From Hymenobacter sublimis (GTDB lineage: Bacteria; Bacteroidota; Bacteroidia; Cytophagales; Hymenobacteraceae): a stretch of 64,000 bases of DNA. The translations under genes were made by a program, and so were the position numbers. The stretch spans positions 3,188,001-3,252,000 of the forward strand of contig NZ_CP095848.1 of the NCBI RefSeq assembly GCF_023101345.1. Reading direction: 5' to 3'. This document shows positions 35,579 to 43,547 of the stretch, in pieces. Each line of letters begins with the position of its first letter. The first letter of the stretch is position 1. The notes under the pieces were generated by a model, which was not told where the DNA came from, did no database searches, and saw only the letters and a program-made list of their open reading frames with translations.

Positions 35579-36307
35579 CTAGGCGGCTACCCCGAAACTG
35601 ATTGCCAACTGGAATCCGTCGGTGGTGTTGCCGGTTACGGTGGCCAGCTCCTGGCTCACGCCGTCGCGGAAGACGTTGTCGGTGGCGTTGGTGGTGTAGC
35701 CTGACAGGCCTTTTTTGTAGCCATTCACGGCGGCCACGGCCGAGCCAGTGCCTTCGGGAAAAGCAATTTGAGTTATTTTCAGGGAGGTGCCGTTGGCCGC
35801 ATACACGTGCACATGAATGTGGGTAGCGCGGCCCGAGTACCAGCCGGGAAAGATGGAGGTAAACGTTACCTGCCCGTTGCTGTCGGTGGTTTGGCGGCCG
35901 CGCAGGAAGTGCACGCCCGTGTAGTTGATGGATTGCATGCCGCTGCCTCCGTACTCGGAGTAGTTGCCCTCGGCGTCGCAGTGCCAGATGTCGACTAAGG
36001 CTCCGGCCAGAGCCGCGCAGTTGTTATTGGTGTTCGTGATGGTGATTTTGGCCGTCATCTTGTAGCCGGTGCGGCCGTCAGTGATGTCGCTGCGCACGTA
36101 AGAAGCGGGCACTTTGGTCGGGAACGGGCCCTCCGTTTCGGTGGGCGCCACGGCGCAGCTGCTGGTACCGGTTGTACCCGTGGTGCCGCCGGTAGTGCCC
36201 GTGGTAGTGGGCGTCACGGCGTCCGACTCTTTGCCGCACGCGGCCAGTACCGCCGGCGCCGAAACGGCTCCTACAAATAAGCTTTTCAGAAAATTCTTGC
36301 GTTCCAT
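35579..36307 (-). CDS. intradiol ring-cleavage dioxygenase-like lipoprotein
   Basis: A 242-residue protein related to catechol/protocatechuate dioxygenases. The signal SLFVGAVSAPAVLAAC ends in a Cys lipobox, and a Thr/Gly-rich spacer (TTTGTTGGTTGTTGT) follows. The iron-site motifs are NYSEYG, FPGWYSGR and HIHVHV, giving the two Tyr and two His. The start PTETEGPFPTKVP is the family's typical N-terminal motif. An exported, lipid-anchored form suggests extracellular aromatic breakdown or a secondary role; not proven. Confidence 0.88.
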   Translation of the reverse strand: MERKNFLKSLFVGAVSAPAVLAACGKESDAVTPTTTGTTGGTTGTTGTSSCAVAPTETEGPFPTKVPASYVRSDITDGRTGYKMTAKITITNTNNNCAALAGALVDIWHCDAEGNYSEYGGSGMQSINYTGVHFLRGRQTTDSNGQVTFTSIFPGWYSGRATHIHVHVYAANGTSLKITQIAFPEGTGSAVAAVNGYKKGLSGYTTNATDNVFRDGVSQELATVTGNTTDGFQLAISFGVAA

Positions 36308-36529
36308 AAGGCAGCCCAGGTTAAAGCATTTCGTGATTCAGTATCCGAATTTGCTTGCTACCCAGCGCTTCCCCAATCGTAATCGACCACTAGCCAATTG
36401 GCACCGATAGAAGCGTGCTCAGCACCTCTGGCAGCTGAATCACAGCTTCTTATGCTACGTGTAGCTTCCCCTGGTTTATTGGCTGGGTAAACGCTACGCA
36501 TCTTCGCCGCACAACCCACCCTCCACCAC

Positions 36530-36567
36530 AACAAGGGCCCACTCCTTGTGAGAAGTGGGCCCTTGTT
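36530..36567. terminator. intrinsic terminator of the DUF5916 gene
   Basis: A 14-bp stem (AACAAGGGCCCACT and complement) with a 10-base loop lies about 35 bases past the stop of the minus-strand gene. A T-rich end follows the stem on both strands. Confidence 0.75.
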
Positions 36568-36600
36568 ATGGATTAAGTATCGGCTCCGCAAGGCCCACTA

Positions 36601-39219
36601 TCAGGACCGGGAGCCCAGGCGCTTGAGCATCAGGTAGTCGAGGTAGTAGAGGATTTTGATAGACACGTTGTTGTTGTGGGGCGTATTGATGGTGTTGTTC
36701 AGGTTGTTGAAGTAGAGCGGGGTAGCCTCGTTGGCCTCCAGGAAACTGGAGCTGGCGTTTTTCCAGACGATGCTAACCTGCGAGCCGGGCGCAAACCACC
36801 AGGAGTACACCGCGTCCACGTTGAAGGCGTTGAACGTGTTGTCGCGGTTGCGGCGGTAGTCCACCAGCGTTTCCTGCCCGTTCGTGCCCAGGCGAGCGAA
36901 GTCGCGGTAGGTAACCGTGCTGGTGTAGTGGCGCGTGCGAATAGTAAACGACATGCGGTTGTTGAAGGTATAGGCCCCCGACAGCGTGTTGGTCACCGTG
37001 AGTACCCGGCGGCGGCCCAGCAGCACGTCGGTGGGGTAGTTGCGGCGGAAGTCGGCGTCATCGGGCAGGCTGGTATTCAGGTCGCCGTTCACGTAGCCGA
37101 TTTGGTTTTGGCGCAGGTTCCAGTCGAGGGAGTAACGGAAGTTCAACTGATTGTTCACTCGGTAGCGGGGCGAAATGGCCCAGCCGTAGCCCATGCGGCG
37201 GGGACGCACGAGGCGCTCATCCTGGGCGTACCAGCGCACCCCGGCATTCACGTCCCAGGCCAGCTTCTTGCGGTAGTCAGAGGAGGCAAAGCCGCCCAGG
37301 TTGACATTGGCCGGTACGCGCACGTAGTAGTCGCCCAGCGGGTACTGGCGCGGCTCGTAGTAGTCGTGCGTGACGGGGTTAGCGTCGAAGTTGGCCCCTA
37401 CCGTCAGAAAGTTCTTGGTGAAGGTGCTGTTAAAGCCGGCCGCAATGTTGGCGTTCTGGTAGCGCGTGGGCTTGTAGAGTAGGGAGTGGTTCAGGCTCCA
37501 CCAGGAGTAAAAGTTGTTGACCTTCCAGAAGGGCTTGTACTTGTTATAGCTGAAATTGACGAACTGGCTGATGTTGTTGTTGCCGAACAGAATGCCGAGG
37601 TCGTTGGGGTTGTACTTGTCCGACTCAATGCCCTGCCCTACCTGCCAGGTAAAGTTGCCGCTGATTTTGCTGACCCCAATCTGGTACTTGTAGCCGTCCT
37701 GGTCGTCAATCTGCTGCTCGGAGCCGAACACGGTGCCGCGCCGCCGCGAGTACACCAGCCGCCCGTCAATGGCGTAGGCGTTCTTTTTGTTGGCGAAGCG
37801 GAACAAGCCGCCGGTTACGTTGGCGTCGTAGGTGCTACCCCAGCGCGTGACGTTGGTGTTGATGAGCGAGACGTAGGAGTTGTTCTTCAGGCTCTGGTCC
37901 AGCACCATGATGTTGTAGTTGCTGAACGGTTGGGTGAGCACCTCCCGCTGCTGCCCGTTCACGGAGTCGCGCACGGTGGCGTACACGTCGTTGCTCAGGG
38001 CGTTGAACACCCCAATGCCTAGCCCCTGCTTGGTGCGGCCCGATACTTTGGTGGCGTTGAGCAGGCGCGTCACGCCGGGGTTGCTCACCACGGCCTCACC
38101 CGGCCGGCGCTGCCCATCCGGGCCCCTTTCGCCCTGGCGCAACTGCCCATCTACGTTGCCAAACCCGATGGGGGTAGCGCCCACGCGGCGAGAATAAAAC
38201 AGGTTGCCCTTGTTGAACAGCTCCGTGCCTTCGGTGAAAAACTGGCGGTTTTCCTGAAACTGCACCTCGAAGGGCGAGAGGTTCAGCACCTGGTTGTCGC
38301 TCTGCACCTGCCCAAAGTCGGGCACCAGTGTAGCGTCCAGGGTGAAGCTCTCGTTGATGCCCCACTTCACGTCGGCCCCGCCGTTGAAGCTGGTGCTGGT
38401 ATTGCGGGTTCCTTGCTCGTTGTAGGGGTAGTGATTCACATAGGCCGAGACGTAGGGCGTGAGCGAGAGGCGCAGCGGGGGCTTGATGTCGCGCAAGCCC
38501 CGCAGTTCGCCCCACTGGTTCACGAAGCCATCCACGGCAGGCTTTACTTCGTTCCAGAAAAATGCCTGGTTGTCGCGCTTGCGCTGGCGCATGAAGTTGA
38601 GGCCCCAAAGCTGCTCGGAAGCGTTGCTGAAGCGGATTGCGGAGTAGGGAATGCGCAGTTCGGCAATCCAGTCGGTGCCGCGCATGCTGGTGCGCGCGTC
38701 CCACACGGCATTCCAGTTGAAATCTTCGCCTCCGGCCGGGGAGTAGCGCGAATCCATCTGCACGCCGCCCGTCGTCACGATGAAGCCGTAGCCGTTGATT
38801 TTGTCGTGGTAGGTATCCAGAAAGATGCCGAAGAAATCGGTATTGCCGGCATCGTCGCGCGGGGAAAGCTCCCGCATGATGGAGTCCTGAGCGACATCGT
38901 GCATCACGGCCCCGATGTAGAGGTTGGCGTCATCATAGAGGATGCGCACTTCCGTGGGGTGTTTTTCGTGGGGGCCGGGGTTGGGCCGGTTCTGAATAAA
39001 ATCGGTAGCAATGGGGGCCTGCTGCCAGATGGCTTCGTCGAGCTGCCCGTCGAGCTTAATGGCCTCCGTAATGCGCACGGCTTGCAGCTGGCGCTTGGGC
39101 GCGGGCGTGGCAGCCGCCGTGGCTACGGTAGCGGCCGCGGGAGGAGTGGGAGTTTGGGCTTGCAAAGCGCCGCAAACGAAGAGCAGGCAAGCCAGCAGGA
39201 ACACACGGCAGCAATTCAC
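36601..39219 (-). CDS. DUF5916 protein with CBM9-like domain and outer-membrane barrel
   Basis: A protein of about 872 residues. A signal peptide (VFLLACLLFVCGALQAQ) precedes an N-terminal CBM9-like domain (IKLDGQLDEAIWQQAP, FGIFLDTYHDKINGYGF), then a long C-terminal beta-barrel region (many aromatic/polar alternations, ending YLDYLML). The GTG at 39219 starts the signal peptide; the frame is open further to 39300 without a good start. DUF5916 proteins are outer-membrane proteins of unknown substrate. Confidence 0.82.
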   Translation of the reverse strand: MNCCRVFLLACLLFVCGALQAQTPTPPAAATVATAAATPAPKRQLQAVRITEAIKLDGQLDEAIWQQAPIATDFIQNRPNPGPHEKHPTEVRILYDDANLYIGAVMHDVAQDSIMRELSPRDDAGNTDFFGIFLDTYHDKINGYGFIVTTGGVQMDSRYSPAGGEDFNWNAVWDARTSMRGTDWIAELRIPYSAIRFSNASEQLWGLNFMRQRKRDNQAFFWNEVKPAVDGFVNQWGELRGLRDIKPPLRLSLTPYVSAYVNHYPYNEQGTRNTSTSFNGGADVKWGINESFTLDATLVPDFGQVQSDNQVLNLSPFEVQFQENRQFFTEGTELFNKGNLFYSRRVGATPIGFGNVDGQLRQGERGPDGQRRPGEAVVSNPGVTRLLNATKVSGRTKQGLGIGVFNALSNDVYATVRDSVNGQQREVLTQPFSNYNIMVLDQSLKNNSYVSLINTNVTRWGSTYDANVTGGLFRFANKKNAYAIDGRLVYSRRRGTVFGSEQQIDDQDGYKYQIGVSKISGNFTWQVGQGIESDKYNPNDLGILFGNNNISQFVNFSYNKYKPFWKVNNFYSWWSLNHSLLYKPTRYQNANIAAGFNSTFTKNFLTVGANFDANPVTHDYYEPRQYPLGDYYVRVPANVNLGGFASSDYRKKLAWDVNAGVRWYAQDERLVRPRRMGYGWAISPRYRVNNQLNFRYSLDWNLRQNQIGYVNGDLNTSLPDDADFRRNYPTDVLLGRRRVLTVTNTLSGAYTFNNRMSFTIRTRHYTSTVTYRDFARLGTNGQETLVDYRRNRDNTFNAFNVDAVYSWWFAPGSQVSIVWKNASSSFLEANEATPLYFNNLNNTINTPHNNNVSIKILYYLDYLMLKRLGSRS

Positions 39220-39403
39220 GACGCAAAGGCGGGAGTAAAAATAGGACAAACGGGTAGGGTGACGGGGTGGGCAAAACACCCGACGACCGGCTGGGGGCAA
39301 GCGGCGTCAGGACGAGGTAACGGGACCGGGCAGGCCGGCGGAATGCTGCAATAGATGCGGGCAGGAAGGAAACCGTTGCCTCGCTGTATTCAGAATTTGC
39401 TAT

Positions 39404-39436
39404 AAAAAAACCGGCCGCCGTTGTAGCGGCGGCCGG
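39404..39436 (-). terminator. intrinsic terminator of the M56 gene
   Basis: A perfect 10-bp stem (CCGGCCGCCG/CGGCGGCCGG) with a 6-base loop and a run of seven T on the minus strand lies just past the stop at 39453. Confidence 0.88.
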
Positions 39437-39452
39437 AAGTACCAGAAGTTAG

Positions 39453-42245
39453 TTACTCACTTACTGATATCTGAATGTTGCTGCGGGTTTTGCCGCCGTT
39501 GCTGGCCGGGACATCCAGCAAGCGGCGGTACTTTTCGGCTAGCTCCGCCGACTGCTTCTGGCCGTTCACTGTCAGGCCCGACTCGTTGAGCTGCAGCTGG
39601 TAGGCTTTCTCGGTAGCGCCCAGCAAGCCGTCTTTGCGAAGCTCGGCGCGCACCTCGTCGGAGTTGGCGTTAGGAGCTTTCGGCGGGGCGGGCGGCAGGG
39701 GCGCGTTCGGGGCGGCCGGAGCCAGCACTGAAGGAGCCGCCGGGGCTAGCGGCGCCCGGGGAGCCCGCGGGGGCCGGGGTGGGCGAGGCGGCGCTACCTG
39801 GCCGTCAACGGTGGTAGTGCCGGAGGTTTGGCGGTTGATGCCGAACGTGCTTTTGGGGCCCAGCTTGCGGCCGGTTTGCTTTTCTACCAGCTTCAGGTAT
39901 TTGTCGCGCAGGGCAGCCGACTGTTTTTTGCCGTTCACCGTGAGGCTGGTGGTGTTAAGGCTGAACTGAAAGTTGTTGTCGTCCGTGATTAGGCCATCCT
40001 TGCGCAGCTCGCGGCGCAGGGCTTCTTCCGTGGCGCTGCTTTCCTGGCGGCGCTCATCTGATTCCACCCGGCGCATCTCCGACTCATGCCGCCGCATTTC
40101 CGACTCGTGGCGACGCATCTCTACCTCTAGTCGGCGCATTTCGGCCTCGTGGCGGCGCATTTCAGCTTCCCGGGCCCGGTCAGCGGCTTCCGCCGCGCGC
40201 TGTTCGTCGCCACCAGATGCGGAGCGACCTTCCGCCAGTTCCTGGCGCAGATCTTCGCGGGCGTCCTGGCGCTGCTTCTGAATCAGGGCCAGCTGCTCAC
40301 TCACTTGCCGGCGCTGCTCGGCGGTCAGGTCAGCGTCGCGCAGCGTGTTTTGTAAGGACCGCTCAGCGCCCTGCAGCGCCCGCACCCGTAGCTGGGCGTG
40401 GTCCTCGGTCCACAAGTCATGGCTGCGGCCCATTTCTACGCGCCACTGTGGATTTTCGCGCAGCATGCGGCGGGCATCAGCCGAAACCCGCTCAGCATCG
40501 CGCCGCAGCCGGATTACGTCGCCCGCGTCAGGTCCGTGGAAGGTGAAATTCTGCCCCGATTCACCGTTGGAGCGCAGCTTGAAGGAACGGGTGAAATTGT
40601 CGTCGAAGCGGAAGTTATTGTTGCTCCAGCTCCCGCCGTTGGCAGGCACCCGAATTACTTCTACCTGGCGGGCAGTGCCTTTGCTTTTCTTCTTGCTGGT
40701 AGTGCCAGTGTCCACCTGCTCGCCGTCGACGGTCAGGTTGGTGATGCGGCCTTTCTTGTCTTTCTCGATAACGACCGTGCCGGGCCGGCCGCGGCGGGGC
40801 TCCTGCACCACTACTACCTGCTGGGTACGCTTGCGGCGCTTTTTGCCCTTATCATCGTCGTCATCGTCATCTTGAGCACTGGCGAAAGCCAGCGGAGCGG
40901 CGGGCACTTCCGGAACCTCAGCAACTATATCTACTACTTCTGCCGTAGCGTCCGGGACTTCCGCGGCCACCTCAACCTGTAGAGGCAGCGGCTTGAGTAG
41001 GTCGGCCTCCGGAACCACAAACTCACTGGCCACTTCACCCTTCTTGCGGGTTGTATCGACGGCCGCGTCTAGGAAGGGCAGGCGCGAGAGGCTACCTCCA
41101 TCTGAGTCGGAGCCGGTAGCCGGGCGCGGATCGGCCATGGCTACGGCCGAGGTTAGCAGCACTAGTCCGCCCAGCACTACGCAGGCCGCCATGAAGCCCT
41201 CGGAGAAGGTAGGCGCCGTGCGCCCCTGCACCAGCCGCCGGATGCGGCCCAGCACCGAGCCATCGGGCCCCAGGGCCGACAGGGCAAACTGATTCACGGG
41301 CTCTGGTGCCACGCTCAATTCGGCCAGGGCGGCCAGGGCGCGGGCTACCGTTAGGGGGTTGCCGCCTACCAGGGCCGTAGCGGCGTCGTCGCAGCAGTTT
41401 TCGCGCTCCGTGCGCAGGCAGGCCGTAATAAACCACACGGCCGGATGGTAGAAGAATAGGGTTTCGGCCACCGACTGCAACAGGTTCATTAGGTAGTCGC
41501 GGCGCTGCACGTGGGCCAGCTCGTGAGCCAGAATAGCTTCCAGATAGGCCGTGCTCAGGCCCGTAACTGTGCCCAGCGGCAGCAGCACCACGGGCCGCAG
41601 ATGCCCCACCACCACCGGCACCCGCACCAGCGCCGATTCCAGCAGTTCCACGGGTTGCTGCAAACCGGCGCGGGTAGCCAGCGCAGCCAAACGCTCCTGC
41701 CACTCCTGGGGCAGGGGCTGCACCCGGTAGCGGCGCAGGCGCTGCACGTAGGCCAGCCCACCCAGCAGGCGCAGCGTCATGGCCAGCAGGCCCAACAGCC
41801 AGGCCGCTACCAGCACCGGCAAGTTCTGATCAAAGTAAGCCAGCCAGGCCTGCAGCCCCGTGGGTGCGGCCGGCGCAGCCACTGCCGCAACGGCCCGTTG
41901 ACTGCCGCTGGCCGTGGGCGCTGCCGCGGCGCTAGCGGCAACTGGCAGTTCGCTGGCCAGTGCGGCGGCCTGGTTTTCCCCGGACAGGTAGCTTGCCACG
42001 GTGGGCACGGCCTCCACGTAGGCGGCAGTATAGTAGCGGCCGAAGGTGACGCCCGCCAGCAGCAGAAGCACCAGCAAACCCAGGGCGGCCGTGCGGTAGC
42101 GCACCTCGGCGCTGTGCTGGCGCAAGAGCAGCAGCAAGCCAGCTAGGGCCAGCGCCACTACGGCGCCCTGCCACAAGGAGTGTACTAAAGTCCAGCCCAG
42201 GGCGCGTACCAGCGCGGGCGGCAGCAGTTGTTCAAGCCAGTTCAT
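39453..42245 (-). CDS. M56-family (BlaR1-like) sensor metallopeptidase
   Basis: A 930-residue membrane protein. Four hydrophobic segments lie in the first 360 residues. The zinc motif HELAH is at 241-245, followed by the family's YHPAVWFI and EN..CCDDAA motifs. After the membrane part come an acidic patch (DDDDDDDKGKKRRKR), long coiled-coil heptads with repeated MRRHE units, and two copies of a roughly 55-residue module beginning ELRKDG and containing LTVNGKKQSA/LTVNGQKQSA. No penicillin-binding sensor domain is seen. It overlaps blaI by ATGA and probably cleaves that repressor in response to an unknown signal. Confidence 0.9.
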   Translation of the reverse strand: MNWLEQLLPPALVRALGWTLVHSLWQGAVVALALAGLLLLLRQHSAEVRYRTAALGLLVLLLLAGVTFGRYYTAAYVEAVPTVASYLSGENQAAALASELPVAASAAAAPTASGSQRAVAAVAAPAAPTGLQAWLAYFDQNLPVLVAAWLLGLLAMTLRLLGGLAYVQRLRRYRVQPLPQEWQERLAALATRAGLQQPVELLESALVRVPVVVGHLRPVVLLPLGTVTGLSTAYLEAILAHELAHVQRRDYLMNLLQSVAETLFFYHPAVWFITACLRTERENCCDDAATALVGGNPLTVARALAALAELSVAPEPVNQFALSALGPDGSVLGRIRRLVQGRTAPTFSEGFMAACVVLGGLVLLTSAVAMADPRPATGSDSDGGSLSRLPFLDAAVDTTRKKGEVASEFVVPEADLLKPLPLQVEVAAEVPDATAEVVDIVAEVPEVPAAPLAFASAQDDDDDDDKGKKRRKRTQQVVVVQEPRRGRPGTVVIEKDKKGRITNLTVDGEQVDTGTTSKKKSKGTARQVEVIRVPANGGSWSNNNFRFDDNFTRSFKLRSNGESGQNFTFHGPDAGDVIRLRRDAERVSADARRMLRENPQWRVEMGRSHDLWTEDHAQLRVRALQGAERSLQNTLRDADLTAEQRRQVSEQLALIQKQRQDAREDLRQELAEGRSASGGDEQRAAEAADRAREAEMRRHEAEMRRLEVEMRRHESEMRRHESEMRRVESDERRQESSATEEALRRELRKDGLITDDNNFQFSLNTTSLTVNGKKQSAALRDKYLKLVEKQTGRKLGPKSTFGINRQTSGTTTVDGQVAPPRPPRPPRAPRAPLAPAAPSVLAPAAPNAPLPPAPPKAPNANSDEVRAELRKDGLLGATEKAYQLQLNESGLTVNGQKQSAELAEKYRRLLDVPASNGGKTRSNIQISVSE
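40048..40173. repeat. 21-bp tandem repeat inside the M56 gene (coiled coil)
   Basis: About six imperfect 21-bp units (core CGGCGCATTTC) encode the heptad-like EMRRHES repeats of the coiled coil. It is coding, not a CRISPR or satellite. Confidence 0.75.
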
Positions 42246-42661
42246 CGGGCGTCATCGGTTGAAGGTGGGGTAGTGTCGTTTTGAATCTCGATGTCGTTGA
42301 GCAGGCGCCGGATTTGGGCTAGCTCCTCGCGGGACGTGCGCCGGTTGCCCAGGGCCTGCATGACCAGCTTCATGGCCGAGCCCCCGAAGGCCGATTCCAC
42401 GAACTTATCGAGCAGCAATCCTTGGGTTTCTTCCTCGCGCACGGCGGCGCGGTACACGTGGGTTTTGCTGTCGTCGTCGCGCAGCACCAAGCCCTTGTCA
42501 AGCATGAGCTGGAGCAGTTTGAGCGTGGTAGTGTAGCCCACGTCGCGCTTCTGGCTGAGCTCGTCGTTCACGAACCGAACGGTACTCGGGCCGTGCTGCC
42601 AGAGCACCTGCAGGATTTCCAGCTCCGATTCAGTAGGTTTAGGAAGGGAGGATTTACTCAT
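42242..42661 (-). CDS. BlaI/MecI/CopY-family repressor
   Basis: A 139-residue winged-helix repressor starting at ATG 42661 (MSKSSLPKPTESELEILQVL). The family pattern is clear: ESELEILQVLWQHGPSTV, then VGYTTTLKLLQLMLDKGL, and a C-terminal dimerisation helix with FGGSAMKLV and LLNDIE. It overlaps the M56 gene by ATGA, so repressor and sensor are translated together. Three identical operators surround its own promoter, which predicts autorepression relieved when the M56 protein cleaves it. Confidence 0.93.
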   Translation of the reverse strand: MSKSSLPKPTESELEILQVLWQHGPSTVRFVNDELSQKRDVGYTTTLKLLQLMLDKGLVLRDDDSKTHVYRAAVREEETQGLLLDKFVESAFGGSAMKLVMQALGNRRTSREELAQIRRLLNDIEIQNDTTPPSTDDAR

Positions 42662-42759
42662 GGTAATACAGAAAAGCGGTACTAAGAAAGACGCTGGCCG
42701 TAAAGCCAGTCGTTGCCTGGTGGCCGCCCCTACGCGCAGGAGCTTGACCGGGCCAACAC

Positions 42760-42775
42760 TACGAACTAATTCGTA
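42760..42775. promoter_or_regulatory. BlaI operator 1 (TACGA-N6-TCGTA)
   Basis: A perfect inverted repeat TACGA-N6-TCGTA (extended to 10-base arm context at 42758-42777) lies just downstream of the -7 box, over the likely transcription start. Confidence 0.8.
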
Positions 42776-42778
42776 GTC

Positions 42779-42809
42779 CAAACATATACGAAGCATGTCG
42801 TAGATACAA
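42779..42809 (-). promoter_or_regulatory. promoter of the blaI-M56 operon
   Basis: On the minus strand, TATGTTTG (42786-42779) is a perfect TAnnTTTG -7 box, and TTG (42809-42807) lies 20 bases upstream as the -33 element. Operator 2 fills exactly the gap between the two. Confidence 0.75.
42787..42802. promoter_or_regulatory. BlaI operator 2 (TACGA-N6-TCGTA)
   Basis: The second identical half-site pair sits between the -33 and -7 elements, 27 bases (centre to centre) from operator 1. Confidence 0.8.
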
Positions 42810-42817
42810 GTTTAATC

Positions 42818-42833
42818 TACGATTTTTTTCGTA
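42818..42833. promoter_or_regulatory. BlaI operator 3 (TACGA-N6-TCGTA)
   Basis: The third copy lies upstream of the -33 element, 31 bases from operator 2; its spacer is all T. Confidence 0.75.
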
Positions 42834-42852
42834 TAATATTTCAGCAAGAAGA

Positions 42853-42876
42853 AAACCAGCCTGTTAGGGCTGGTTT
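42853..42876 (-). terminator. terminator of folB
   Basis: A 9-bp stem (AAACCAGCC/GGCTGGTTT) with a 6-base loop lies about 20 bases after the folB stop. Confidence 0.7.
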
Positions 42877-42897
42877 CTTGGTTGGGCGTGGGGTAGG

Positions 42898-43254
42898 TTA
42901 ACGTCGCCGCTCCAGCGTGATACGGGCCCGGTGGCAGATGCCTCCCAAGGGCGGATTAAATTTCGAGACACTTACCCGCACCCCGTCGATGTAGGGAAAT
43001 TCTTCCAGTACCCGGTCCAATACTCGGTGGCCTAAATGCTCTAACAAGCGGGCCGGGGCACTCATTTCCTCGGCTACTACTCGGTAAAGCACTTCGTAGT
43101 TAACCGTTTCCCGCAGTTGGTCGGAAGCGCCGGCCGCGTGCAAGTCCGTGTCGATGTACAGGTCGACGCCATACTTGTTGCCAATCTTCTGCTCTTCGTC
43201 GTAGTATCCGTGGAAGGCAAAGAACTCCATGCCTTCCAGTGCAATCTGGCCCAT
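42898..43254 (-). CDS. folB: dihydroneopterin aldolase
   Basis: A 118-residue enzyme of folate biosynthesis that cleaves 7,8-dihydroneopterin to 6-hydroxymethyl-dihydropterin and glycolaldehyde. Motifs are EFFAFHGYYDEEQ, TVNYEVLYRVV, LLEHLGHRV and VSKFNPPLGG. Length fits FolB. It follows the DivIVA-like gene on the same strand; a GGTGA-type repeat lies in the gap directly upstream of its start. Confidence 0.94.
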   Translation of the reverse strand: MGQIALEGMEFFAFHGYYDEEQKIGNKYGVDLYIDTDLHAAGASDQLRETVNYEVLYRVVAEEMSAPARLLEHLGHRVLDRVLEEFPYIDGVRVSVSKFNPPLGGICHRARITLERRR

Positions 43255-43296
43255 GTGGTGAGGTGGTGAGGTGTGAAATGGTGAGGTGATGAACGA
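43255..43296. repeat. GGTGA-type repeat upstream of folB
   Basis: A run of GGTGAGGTG-like units (GTGGTGAGGTGGTGAGGTG, then GAAATGGTGAGGTGATGAA) directly abuts the folB start. It belongs to the dispersed purine-rich family seen elsewhere in the window. Confidence 0.5.
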
Positions 43297-43483
43297 GCCG
43301 GCTGATCCGCATTAGGGCTCCATTCGCTACCTGCTCAGGTGATAGTTAAAGTCCGGTCAGAGCTAAGACGGCGACTACCGCCGTCAGCATCAGCTGCTGG
43401 TACTTGCGGCAGCATCTTTCTACTTCAAATACCGAGTTACTCTACTGCTAACGAGCTGCTGTGCCCCACGTAATGTTGGCTGC

Positions 43484-43524
43484 AAAACAACGAAGCCCAC
43501 CCCGAAAGGCAGGCTTCATGTTTT
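43484..43524 (-). terminator. terminator of the DivIVA-like gene
   Basis: A two-part stem (AAAACA..GAAGCC paired with GGCTTC..TGTTTT, one small bulge) lies just past the stop at 43548, with a U-rich end on the minus strand. Confidence 0.65.
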
Positions 43525-43547
43525 GAATCAGGGTAGTTGCGCAAGGC

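Noticed and set aside
36676..39354. Several long plus-strand frames (268, 178 and 313 codons) opposite the DUF5916 gene
   Set aside because: They are antisense shadows of a beta-barrel gene, Val/Gly/His-rich and without domain signals.
40048..40173. CRISPR-like tandem array
   Set aside because: The 21-bp units have no spacers and are a coding repeat for a coiled coil.
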